Below are positions 20,764-32,122 of a DNA stretch of 64,000 bases, one piece after another. Under the pieces are notes generated by a model. The model searched no databases and had not been told where the DNA came from. It worked only from the letters and a program-made list of their open reading frames with translations. Within the stretch, counting starts at the first letter, position 1. Every line of letters starts with the position of its first letter. The translations under genes were made by a program, and so were the position numbers. Source of the DNA: Anaeramoeba flamelloides (taxonomy: Eukaryota > Metamonada > Anaeramoebidae); NCBI GenBank assembly GCA_027625915.1, contig JANTQA010000029.1:2790001-2854000 (forward strand), written 5' to 3'.

Positions 20764-23700
20764 ATGAGCCAACGTGTTCAAATAATCGTTGCAGGTTCTG
20801 GTGGTGTTGGGAAATCTGCAGTAACAATTCAGTTTTTACAAGGAAAATTCATTGAAGAGTATGCAACCACTTGTTTTTGTTTTTTTTTTTTTTTTTTATC
20901 TGGTTCCTTTCTCTGTTTTTGACTTTCATAAAAAATTTTTGTTTATGATTATTTTTGCTTATTTTCTACACCAAGATACGATCCTTCAATCGAAGACAAG
21001 TATCGGAAAACAATTATGATTGACGATCGATCAGCACTTCTTGAAATATTAGACACCGCAGGACAAGAAGAATTCAGGAAAAGAGAAGAAATTCACACCA
21101 AAGAAGGAGACGGTTTTTTGCTGGTCTTTTCAGCCATTTCTGAAGAATCTTTAAAACAAGCCCAAAAAATTCACAGAAATGTATGTGAGCCTTTTTTGAA
21201 ATTTTTTTTTTTTTTTGATTATTGTTTTCCAACAGTTCTACAGAACTTTCAAAAAAAAAATTTTTTTTTAAATATGCTTTGGATTTTGTTGTTGGAAAAT
21301 TATTGACATACCCCAAGCTAAACACAAAAAATACAAATTTCCTGAGTGTTCTTTATTCGTCAATGATCATTGGTTGAAAATCAAAACGTGTTCAAAAAAT
21401 TTTACCAAAAAAAAATTTTTTTTTTTTGTTTCTCTTCGAATAACAACAGAAACAAACTGGGAAAAACTCATGTTTTTCAATTCAAAAAAGAAAATTTAAA
21501 ATCTAATGTACCGAAAGATAAGTCGTGAAATTGAAAATTATTTTTTCAACATTTTCTTGAATGTATTTTCTTTTTTCCCAAATGAGTATTCTTCAAAAAA
21601 CAAAATAATCCTTTTTTCCAATCGAATTCCAAAAAAACAGTTTGACGTGTGTCAAAAAGAGTAATTGTGATTTGGACTATTAGACGATTTTCTCGAGATT
21701 TATGGTTTTGAATTATAATTATTGATCAATTTCCAACCAAAAAGTGCTTATTTCATTTTCACAAATCCCATAATGAATGATTTATGAAAATTCAAACAAC
21801 ATTTATTTGACTTTAATTCAAAACGAAATCGAATATTTTCAGAAATTTGTGAAAAAAAGAACTCGAATGAGAAATCATAAAAAGAATTTGGTTCTATTCA
21901 GTCATTTTTAAAAAGGGAGTACTTTTTTTTTTTTTTTTTAAGAGATTTTGTCAGAATGAAAACTTTTTTTAAAGTTTTCTCCTTTAATAAAGCGATGGCT
22001 TTTTTTTAATAAAAGAGCTTTCCTTTCAACTCCAACCCCCGCCCCACATTTAAAGTGCGAGGCCTCACTTTATTAAAGTTTTCAACTTTTTAAAATAGAA
22101 AATTTGTTAAAAGATTTCAAATAGATAACTTGAGAAAAGTTTTCATTCTGTTAGTCTCAAAAAATGTTCTCACTTTTTTAAAATAGAAAACTTTAAATAT
22201 AATTAAATTTTGACTATCTCGTCAAAAAAAAAAAAAGTACTCACTTTTTTAAAATGGTTGTAAAAACAAATACATTTTTTTAGAATTTTGAGAGCTAAAA
22301 AAATATTTCGTTTTGTTTTTCAAAAAAGAAAAAAACAACACAAAGAGAAACGGGAGAAAAGTACAGGTTTAAAGGTAACAATATAAATGAACTGTTTTAA
22401 AAAAACCAACAATCTAATCTACGAAGATTAAATCGAAAAAATCATAAAAAAACAAAAAAACCAAACTTCGTTGTTGATTCAGTGTAAAAACAACACCAAC
22501 TCTTATAATTAACGACACAAAGCATTGTTAATGCAACCTTTAAGTTATTGTTTTAACTGAAGAATTCAAAAAATATAATACTGTTAAAATCAAATTTCCT
22601 TAAAAAAGATTTTATCTCAAATTCCAATAAGGAAGCCTAATTAAATCTTTAGAAAAAAATTATCATTTTTAATTGACTTTGAAAGGATCTTTTGGTGTTT
22701 TTTTACTTCAAATAATTCTATAAATTATTTGAAACTTGAAATAAAACTTTGATTTATCAATTGGGAAATAACATTACAACGAAATTCAAATTCAATTACC
22801 ATTTTTTGAAATTTGAGAACTCCGCTATCAAAAGATTTCCTTTCAAAGAACAGTTTGAAAATCAACAAAGTTTACAAAGTTTCCTTAAATTTAAATAAAT
22901 CAAATTCATTATTCTTTATTCTTCTTTCTTCTTTTTGATTATTTACCTTGTAAAAGTAAATGCACTCATTTTAAAAAACTATCTATTTTATATTTGATTA
23001 TATTGCTTTTTTCTGAGTATACTTATTATTTGTTTGATCTTAATATTTATGTTTGAGATTTTCATTTTATAAAAAATAAAAAAATAAAATTTAATTTCCA
23101 CTAAAAATTTTTCTCATGACTTTGACAAATATGTATGTCTTTCAAACCTTCCAAACACTTGAAGACACTTTATAACCCTTTCAGACACCTTCTAACATTT
23201 TTAAAGGGTGAAAAGCGTTGTAAAAGACTCAAGGCTTTGTAAAATTCAAGAAATTTTTTCAAATATGATTTGGAAAAAATAACTTTTCTTTTTTTGGCAA
23301 TTTTGTATTTTATCGCTATTTTTGTGAATTATCGCGGATTTATGATTTTTTGCAATAAAGTTGGATTAATCGTTATATCTAATATTACCGGGAATTTATT
23401 GCTAATATCATGATAATAAATGTTATCATCAAAACCTCTATTTTTTGAGTTTCCAATTTTCAACTTTTTGTGATGATTCGAATTTGCCCTTTATAGATTT
23501 GGTGTGAGTATCATGAAGTCTTTTTTTTGATAATTTCTTCCCCCCCACGTGTTTCTACAAGGAATATTTTCTATTTCATCCATTTTCAAGTCCTCTGCTA
23601 GGTGATCCAGTTTTAGGTGTCTTAGTTTCTGAATGGAATTTGCTTTATTCTTTCGGATCATGTGTTTTGTGGTTCTGCTCTAGTTTTACATTTGGATATG

Positions 23701-26700
23701 CTTGTGGGTGTGTCTTTTTATACTCTGATTAATTTTAAAAGTTTTTTGATAAAATTCCAAATTGAGTAAAAAAAACTTAAAAAATTAAGCAATCTATTTT
23801 TCACATGTGAGTTAGAAAAGAATGAATTTAAAATTAAATTTGAAAAAAAATGTAATATTTAATAGTGTGTAAATTTATTATTTTTTTTTTCCGATTGTGA
23901 TGAAAAATAAATTCTTGTGGAAATTGAGATAAAAGTTTTCGTTTATATATGGAAAAATTACAGTGTTTTTTTGAAACTATTTTGTAAAAAAAAAATAGGA
24001 GATAAAAATTTTTTTTTTCAATTTACAATTCAAATACCAGTATTTTAAATTTTTTTATTTTATTTTTTTTTCATTTGAAACTAAACTCACATCAAAAATT
24101 TTTAACAAACCAAAATTCACTTTTTGAGAAAAAAAAACTTATGAAATAAATTCTATAAGAACTACCAAATTAGAAACATTCACTAATTGAAATTTTAACA
24201 ATTATTTATAAATTACAATACTTATAAAAAATAAATATCAATCAATACTAATAAAAAATGGGTGTTTACAAAAATATTGGAGTGTGCAAAACAAAAAAAA
24301 ATGAATGAGTAAATTTTTAAAAATTTTATGTGAATTATTGATCGATCAAATGGTTAGATACCATCAACTAATTTTATTTGAGTTCTTCTATTTTGAAAGA
24401 GCTCAACTTTAACTTAATATCATTCCTTTGATAAAAATTTTTGATCGAACAAAATAGGTCTGGGTAATTCAAAAAATGAAATTAAAACAAAAAAAACTAA
24501 AAGATGAAAAAATAGTTTTTAAAATATTTTTCCAAAAAATCAAATTATTTCCAAATTTGATTGAAATTGTATTATTGTTACTCTTTTGGCTGTTTTAACT
24601 CTATCAAAAAAAAAAATGAATTTTAGATTTATTGTTAATGATTTCGTTTTTAAAAACACTTAATCTATCTAAAAGAGATAATTTCGAAGTTACTAAATTC
24701 GTAACTTCTAATTCAAAGAGTGTGTAGTGAATAGCACAGTCATTAGAAACAATTTCAACTTGATTTAGTTTTCTGTAAAAATTTTGAATTTTAGTTTTAA
24801 AGATAATTGTTGTTTCTGATCATAAATTTCTAAAAAAAAAATATTAAGTTATTTGATTATAGTTTTGAATTATATAATATTCTCTTGATTTAAAATTTGT
24901 GAATTTTTAAAATAATAATAAACAGAATTTCCAAAATTAATAGAAAAAAAGTTTCCGAACAAAAAAAAAAAAAAAAAACTCTAAAATAAAAAATGAGATG
25001 GGTACAAATTAATATATTATATTAAAGTTTTCTTAACAAATGTTCAACTAAAAAAATTCCTGAAATTTTCAATTTTTTGATAAAAAAAATCTAAAATCCA
25101 ATTCTTGGATCCTTTCATTTGTTAGATTAACAAAATAAAATTCTTCTCAAAATGAATATTTTTAAGATTAAATTATAAATGTAATAAACAACTTAAGGGC
25201 TATGCGTATTTTATACTCTCTGGGAGCTGGTATACAATGTTACAATATATAAAAAAAACTTATTTAATTGATTATTTGTTGTAAGAAAATCAAAATACTT
25301 TAATTTTTTTTTTTTTTTTTTATGTTTTAGTGAAAAACATTTCCTTATCCAAAAAGTTTTCAAAATTCTCAAGGCAAAATTTGAAATTGATTTTTTTTTA
25401 CCTCTTGCTGAACTTTCCCTCCATATAATTTTGAAGTGTATTTATATCCTTACCTTTAAACTAGATAATATTTGAATATCAAGTGGAGGGACGGATACCA
25501 TTCAGCAGGTTATTTTAGATTTTCCAGTCTTTTCAAAGTTAATTCTGAATTTGGTTAAGCGAAAAAAAGGTTTACCAAAAGTGACAAATTTTGGAAAAAA
25601 AAACTTAAATTTTCAACAAGATTTATTAACTTTACAATCTTTAAAGCCAATAACCCACACTGTGGATATAAAAGTAATTGCTACTAAGCATAAAATACGG
25701 AAAATCCTTAATAAAGATAAACTGTATCAAATAATTTGGAAATAATTAGCATTCTACAAAATCATTCAAATTTGAATACTGATTGTAAGAAATCCACAAT
25801 TTTTGATTTTGAAAACATTTTTTCTTAGTTTTGTACTTCGAAAAACAATTCTTATCATCATTCTAAATCAAAAAAAAAAAAAAAAAAAAAAAAAAAGGTG
25901 ATATATTTTTACCATTTAAAAAATTTTCATCACAAAGTACTCTTTTTGAAACGAAAAACAACGTTTTTATTTTTGGGGTGTTAACCATCTTATTCTTATT
26001 TTTGAATCCTCAACTAAAAAGAAGAACATTCTAATGACAACTTTCCACAATTACTCGATTTCGAAACCAACTTTTTGAAAATTTTAAAAAAAGTGAAACC
26101 AAAACGAAATAAAATCCACAACATCTAATCATTAATTCCTCATTTATTTTTAAATATCTACTAAATTTAATTGTACTTTGATTCTCAAATTCGGATTTCG
26201 GAAACCAATTTTAATTGTAAAAAATTCCTTTTTTGAATAACCTATAAAATTTATACCTAGTTGATGATCAATCAACTAAGAACCAAAATAACAAGACTTT
26301 ATACTCTAACACAAGAAAATATTTTCTTCCCATTTCAAAGTATCATAACACTTAATAAAATAATTGTTAAAAAGAAAAAATTATAATAACAAAAAATTAT
26401 TAATTTTTACTCATCAAAATCAAAAATTAAAATGAAAATCTATTAAAAGATTCATTGATTGAAATCTTTTATTTTTGAACTAAGGATCACCTTGAAACAA
26501 AATTTATTTTTTTTTTTTTTAAGCAAGCTTATTAAAACATTAATTGTTTTTTATATAAAATATTGATTTTAAAAATCGTCCAACAATAAATAACTATATC
26601 TCATTATTTCCAGTCATTAAATATTTTATTATAACCAAAGGAAATTATACTTGAGAAAAATTACGAAACTAAAGATAAAATGTCTTTTAATTAATTTTTT

Positions 26701-27672
26701 TTGACAAAATCTTCACCTTTATCATTACATGGACAAAATTAGAATGTGTAATTTTTTTTTTCTTTAATTGACTCAATTTGTTTTATAAATTTATTTTTCA
26801 GTTAATGCCAAAAGAAAAAAAAATAACAATTAATTCCTCAAGATTCTTAAACATCAAAAATTACATATACCTTTTTCCAATTTTACCATTTTTTTATAAT
26901 CTTTATAATAATCATTTTTATCCATTCTCTTGATAAAAATTTTCAAGGATAATTTTTTTTTTAAAAAAAAATCCATATTTACAAGTGAAAATGTACCAAT
27001 GTATATAAACTCTTTCAATAAAAAAAAATAATAATAAAATTGAAAAAAAGAAAGAGTATCAACAAAATAAGAATAATTAGCGATTAAAAAGATTTTAATC
27101 GCAAGATCCTTTTTTTTTTTTTTTTAAATGAAAATTTAAATAAGTTCAAAAAGATTTTATTTATCATTTTAAAAAAATTGAAGATACTTTGAAGGATCTG
27201 ATCTTATTATTAATTGAAAAGTTTATTTCTAATTATAGTTTATATATCACGATTAGTCATTTTTTTTAAAAAAAATAAAACTAAAAAACAAATTAATACA
27301 TTAAACAAATTGTTTTAATTATCTTGGTAAATTAATTTTTTTCAATTTTTTAACTATTTTATTTATCTGTTTATTTACTTTATTTTTTTTTCTTTATTTA
27401 TATAATAGATTATACAAGAAAAAGATAACAAAAGATTTCCTGTTGTTTTAATAGGAAACAAAATAGATTTATTTACTGAGAACGAAACTTTAATCAAAGG
27501 CGCGCAAAAACATTGTAAGGAATATAAAATACCATTTTTTAAAACCTCTGCTTTAGAAAATTTAAATATTACCGATGCTTTTCATGAATTAGTTAAAATT
27601 ATTTGGAAATTTAAAGAAAATAAAAAAGGAAAAAAAAAAGAAAAAAAAAAAAAAAAATGTATAATTCAATAA
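20764..27672 (+). CDS. Ras-family small GTPase, CAAX-terminated, 3 exons
   Basis: Exons 20764-20858, 20976-21180 and 27409-27672 join in phase to 187 aa, the normal Ras length. The start is the first in-frame ATG and gives MSQRVQIIVAGSGGVGKSAV. P-loop GSGGVGKS is at residues 11-18, switch I YDPSIED at 33-39, DTAGQEEF at 58-65, GNKID at 116-120 and TSAL at 146-149. The end is a Lys-rich stretch followed by CIIQ, a CAAX box for prenylation and membrane attachment. Gln62 (Ras Gln61) is kept. Three differences stand out: Ser at the human Ala11 position, Ser in place of the switch I Thr35, and Leu for the Lys of the SAK motif. Ras proteins switch between GDP and GTP to drive growth and motility pathways. 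It is Ras-type rather than Rho or Rab, because it has the YDPxIED effector loop, a CAAX end and no Rho insert. Confidence 0.95.
21903..22256. mobile_element. MITE-like element with GC-richer core, copy 1
   Basis: The ends are inverted: catttttaaaaagggagtac on the left, and gtactcacttttttaaaatg on the right, each bordered inside by a T or A run. The core has a GC-rich patch (ccaacccccgccccacattt) and then gaggcctcactttattaaag. A second copy with the same order lies at 39070-39291. No coding capacity. The TIR layout suggests a non-autonomous DNA transposon of unknown superfamily. Confidence 0.75.
24683..24780. repeat. Dispersed repeat of about 100 bp (partner at 39863-39960)
   Basis: Shared blocks with 39863-39960 are actaaattYgtRactYctaa, ttcaaagagt, acagtcattagaa and tttMgttttctg. 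Both copies lie in giant introns (Ras and G-alpha). Confidence 0.6.
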
Positions 27673-27957
27673 ATTATGATTATTATTATTATTATTATTA
27701 TTTCTTGTTTTCTATTCGAAATACAATAAGCCAATAATATAAATTGAGAGATTTAAAATGAATAATGTTTATTATTTTTTTTTTTTAATACATATTTTTA
27801 CAAAAAATAAATTCTCATTTTTATTTTTAAATTTTCGAAAAAATTCTTAAATTTTATTTCATAATTAATTAATAATAAAAAATTTATATAAAACCTTTTA
27901 ATTCTCAAAGACCTTTGTTTTGTTTTTATCTTTTTTTGTTCGATTTCAAAGGAAAAT

Positions 27958-28475
27958 TATTAAATTTCAAAATTGGTCAAATTCTCATTTTTTTCAAAAT
28001 AGTTAATTCCATTGAAATATATTGACTGTGGGTATTTAAAACCCCACTTACGAGTAGATTAGAGTATTGTATGGATATTAGGGTAGGTTAGAGTATGTTA
28101 GGGTAAGTTTGGATTGTATGTTAGAAAATTTTGGCAAGGGTTTTGAAGAAAAAAAAATAATTAAGAAACCAATTAGACTTTGGAAACTTGTTTTAAGGGG
28201 AAAAAATTTTCCACTTAACTTTTTGTGTTAAAATTGATTTTCGAATAAAGGTTTGAAAATATTTAGTATCAATGATTTCAAGATTTTGAATATTCTACAA
28301 TTTAAGTTGGCAAAATACAGCTAATCACAAAATAATCTTTTTAATTTTTCCACCCACAATAATAAAAAACCATTCAAAACCATCATACCAATAATAATAA
28401 TCAAGAAACTATTCCAAAATATGAAAAAATTCAATTTGACCAATTTTGAAATTTGACCAAATTTGAAATTTAATA
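27958..28475. repeat. Foldback element with inverted ends
   Basis: The left end, ttaaatttcaaaattggtca, recurs inverted near 28440-28470 (tgaccaattttgaaatttga and neighbours). About 450 bp lie between. The interior carries gtgggtattt and ttagggtaggttagagtatg. Confidence 0.55.
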
Positions 28476-28894
28476 ATATACCCAATTTCAGTAGTTTATG
28501 ATAAAGTTTATAAAAAAATTATTTAGTAATAGAAAAGATTTAATTTCTAAGAAAAGAAATTATTAAGCAATTATACGTCAATTTTCAAAATGTAAACAAT
28601 AAAAATTTTTTTCGAGGATTATTGTCTCGTTAAGTATTTTTTTCAATGTCCTTAATTAAAAATCATTTTTAATTTTTTTTTTTTTTTGGAGACTTTTAAA
28701 TTAACAGATAAAATAAACCAGCATATATTTTTAAAATAATATGGCGTTTCGTTTTTTTAAAAATATATTATTTAAAAAATAATCCTAAAGATGAACAAAC
28801 AAATGGAAAATTATTCAAAAAATCTAGATCAAAAAAAAAAAAAAACGAATAAATTACTGAAAACCAGAAAATTACAAATTATTTTTATATACAA

Positions 28895-29087
28895 TCAGTT
28901 CCACTTTTAAGGTACAAACTTCAACAAAATTTAAGGAACAATGAAAATCCCAAATTAAGGCACAAAATTTAAATTCTAGAATAATAATTTGTGTAAAAAA
29001 AAATTCCAAATTTTCTGCCTTAATTTGAGATTTTTTTGTGCAATATATTTAGTTGAAAGTTTGTCTCTTAATTTTGAAGCTGACTTT
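28895..29087. repeat. 193-bp foldback with arms of about 85 bp
   Basis: The left half contains acaaacttcaac and aaattaaggcacaaaattt. Both recur inverted in the right half, as gttgaaagtttgt and attttctgccttaattt. The arms are imperfect and meet at a short A-rich loop. MITE-like, no coding capacity. Confidence 0.65.
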
Positions 29088-29771
29088 AAATTTATTACCC
29101 CCATTAAAAATTTACTTAATATATCAATAAATTAATCTTCAAAATTGATTTTTTCTTAGATATATTATTAAATATTATATTAAGTGTTATAATATAATAA
29201 TAAGAAAAAAAAACATCAACTGGTTTTATTTGAAATACATGTTTCAGGATCTGAAAAAAAAATGTTTTTTGGATATTAGGAATCTTTGGGGTTTGAGTAA
29301 CTCTTATTTATTTTTTCCCAAGGGTACAAAGTGATTATTTACATAAATAACACTTGAAATCGATAATCATCTTCATTTATCAACCTTAGGGAAATGAGTT
29401 ATATATTATAAAATAAGTTCATTTTTAACAATTGTTTTTCATTAAAAAAGATCCAGATACTTTTTTGATTTGAATATTTGAGCAAAACATAAAAAGAAAA
29501 GTTTGTAAACCCCTTTTATTTATCAGAAATTACACTTTTAGTAATTTTTGAGAGTTTGTACAAAAAATAAAATTAAACTTTAATTTTATTTTAAAAAAAT
29601 AAGGAAAATAAATCAATTTTTAAATAAATGGAGATATTAAAAGAATTGATTATTTATTATATTTACAAATATTATATTAAATTTATTGAAATTTAACAGT
29701 TTCAACAATTTTTTTCTTCAAATATTAAAAGAATATATAGGCAACTATTATTATTAAAAACAGCTATTTGA

Positions 29772-29826
<55 letters not shown>
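29772..29826. repeat. ATT microsatellite
   Basis: About 18 uninterrupted ATT units. A shorter ATT run lies at 27676-27707. Confidence 0.95.
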
Positions 29827-31216
29827 TCTTGTTGATGAATTTTATTTTAGTTTTATTAGTTTGAAAATATTTATAAAAATTGAGAATGAATAAATAAAAT
29901 ATATCAATACATTTAATCTTTGGGTTATTAATAATTTTCTGAAATTTCAATTGATTGTGGTTAAAAAATTTGATTCGAAAAAAAATTTTTTTTATAAGTA
30001 TTTCTGATATGTTAAGTTGAATTTTTCAAGTTTTAAAAAAAATATTTTTGAATACTTTTTAATTACAAGGGTTTGGGTGTTTTTCCATTATTTTTTTTGC
30101 TTAGAAAAAAGAAAAAATTGTTATGAAAATTTCTTTGAATCAAATAAATTATATTTTTTTTTCAAGTTTAAAGTAATAATTGTAATTATATTTGAAATCA
30201 AGTGGATTTTTATACTCAGTTATTTAAAAATTTTATGGATTTTATTTTTAAAAGTGTATATTAGTCTACTTCCTTCATAGATAATAAGATTTCTTTTTTT
30301 TTTTTAACGAAATGTTTTTTTTTTAATTTAATCGAGAAATAGATTGAATTTTAGAAATTTAAAAAAAAATAAAAACGAATCTTTCTTTTAAAAGCAATAA
30401 TTCATTTAGTCAAATAGTATTTAAAGTGAGTTTGACATTTTCTTACTCAGATTTGTACTTTCATTTTTCAATTCCAAGCCACTCGAAAAATTTTTGGATT
30501 TGTATATTTATTTACTAGCATCTTTTTCTTTAAGATTACTGATAATTAAGTGATCAAAATAATGCTTTCACAGTGACTATAATCTGTGTTTCAAAATATA
30601 AACCTTACTTTTTTTTTCTTCTTGTTCCAATGCAACATCCAATCAAACACGCAATAGTATACCAAATTACAATTCAATTTTGAAAGTAAACATCTGGTTA
30701 TTTTGTGGTAAAATATAAATTTGGAATGAAATTTGTTCAAATTTTCCATAATATTCTCAATTTTTTTATTGTTTTTTTTTTTTTTGATATAGGGAAAAAA
30801 AATATCAAAAATTAACTCTATTTTTTGAGATAAATTTTTCAATTTGATCCTATATTTTTAGAATTTCTATTTTACTATTAGAACATTAAGAAATCACTAC
30901 AATATTTACTTTGGGTTTTATTATTGATTTCTTTGATTGGTTAATGTATAGGTCTTCTATTTCAAAAAAACACGCTTTTTATTTTGAAACATGGATTTTA
31001 CTTTTCTGCCCTCTTTATTTTGACAACAGTCTGGGTTTTTTGATAATCTTTACTAAACTTTTAACAACAAAAATAAAATCAAACCAAAAACTAAATTGAA
31101 GTGTTAAAGTTGTTTTCCTTTTATTTTGTCAATCTTAGTATCAAACAAATCCCTTAAGAAAAAAAAAAATCATTTTTTTCGTTTTTCTTCCAATCACAAA
31201 AAAAAATTTAAAAGTA

Positions 31217-32122
31217 ATGAAATTCCTCAAAACCACAGAAATCGTCAAAGTCCCAGAAAATGGTAAATACACAAATTCCACCAAACTTTCACTTGAAACA
31301 CTTTTTCTCAACCTTGCAAAAACTTGCTCGAAATTTTTTTTTTAAATTTTTCTTTTGCTTTTTGTTCTTTCTCAAAATTTCTTTTTAATTTTTTTTTTTT
31401 TTTTAATTTTTCCTAATTTTTATCTTTCCGATCTAATCAGTCACAATCACAGTAAAAGCAAGAATTGTTGTTGTCAAAGGACCAAGAGGAACCTTAAAAA
31501 AGAATTTCAAGCACACAAAATTACACTTAGAATCTGATCAAGAAAAAAAAGAAGTTACAGTCACACTCTGGCTTGCCAAACGTAAACAAGTATGTGGTGT
31601 CAGAACAATTATCGCCCATATCCAAAACATGATTAATGGTGTTACCAAAGGATATAGATACAGAATGAAGCTTGCATACAATCATTTCCCAATCAATCTC
31701 AATATACCAGAAAACGGATCCTTCATCGAAATCAGAAATTTCCTTGGTGAAAAAATTGAAAGAAAAGTTCGAATGCTTGAAGGCGTCAAAGTATTCAGAT
31801 CAGAAAAAACCAAAGATGAAATTTATCTTGAAGGAAATGACGTTACATTAGTTTCTCTCTGTTGTATGTTTCTTTTTTCTTTTATTTTTCTTTTTTTTTT
31901 TTTTTTTTTTCTTTTGTTTCTTTTTCTTCTTCTCGTTCTCATTCTTTTTGTTTTTATTTTGGCAATTTACTTTTTATTTTATTTTTTTTCTTATTCACTT
32001 CTTAAAATACCGATAAAATAGGTGCTCAAATCCATCAAATTTGTAATGTACGTAATAAAGATATTAGAATGTTTTTGGATGGTATTTATGTTTCTGAAAA
32101 AGAATTTATTGATGAAGACTAA
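31217..32122 (+). CDS. RPL9: 60S ribosomal protein L9 (uL6), 3 exons
   Basis: Exons 31217-31262, 31441-31863 and 32022-32122 join in phase to 189 aa; human RPL9 has 192. The start [15 protein letters not shown] matches the family start. Diagnostic blocks are [75 protein letters not shown] and [20 protein letters not shown]. The protein sits on the large subunit near the GTPase-associated centre. Its exons use many C-ending codons (atc, gtc, ttc, acc), unlike the A/T-ending codons of the neighbours, as expected for a highly expressed gene. Its introns are short (178 and 158 bp). An AATAAA near 32262 is a possible poly-A signal. It is a housekeeping gene between signalling genes. Confidence 0.97.

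Larger units (their letters stand above)
21181..27408 (+). other. Giant intron (6.2 kb) of the Ras gene
   Basis: Donor gtatgt follows AAT, and acceptor tataatag precedes ATT ATA CAA. Phase 0 on both sides and the protein continues as in other Ras proteins. Contents are the MITE-like element at 21903-22256, a dispersed repeat at 24683-24780, and long A/T runs. The 64-codon open frame at 25551-25745 has a Lys-rich sequence that I do not recognise. Confidence 0.92.
27673..31216. other. Intergenic between Ras and RPL9
   Basis: Contains an ATT microsatellite directly after the Ras stop (27676-27707), a foldback at 27958-28475 with a TTAGGG-like patch inside, a second foldback at 28895-29087 and an ATT microsatellite at 29772-29826. 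The open frames at 30017-30280 and 30911-31099 are Phe/Ile-rich and look like chance frames. The L9 promoter should lie just before 31217. Confidence 0.5.

Noticed and set aside
25551-25745. 64-codon frame inside the Ras intron
   Set aside because: The Ras protein is complete without it; no domain and no splice context for a nested gene.
30911-31099. 62-codon frame upstream of RPL9
   Set aside because: Phe/Ile-rich without domain; L9 is complete from its own start.
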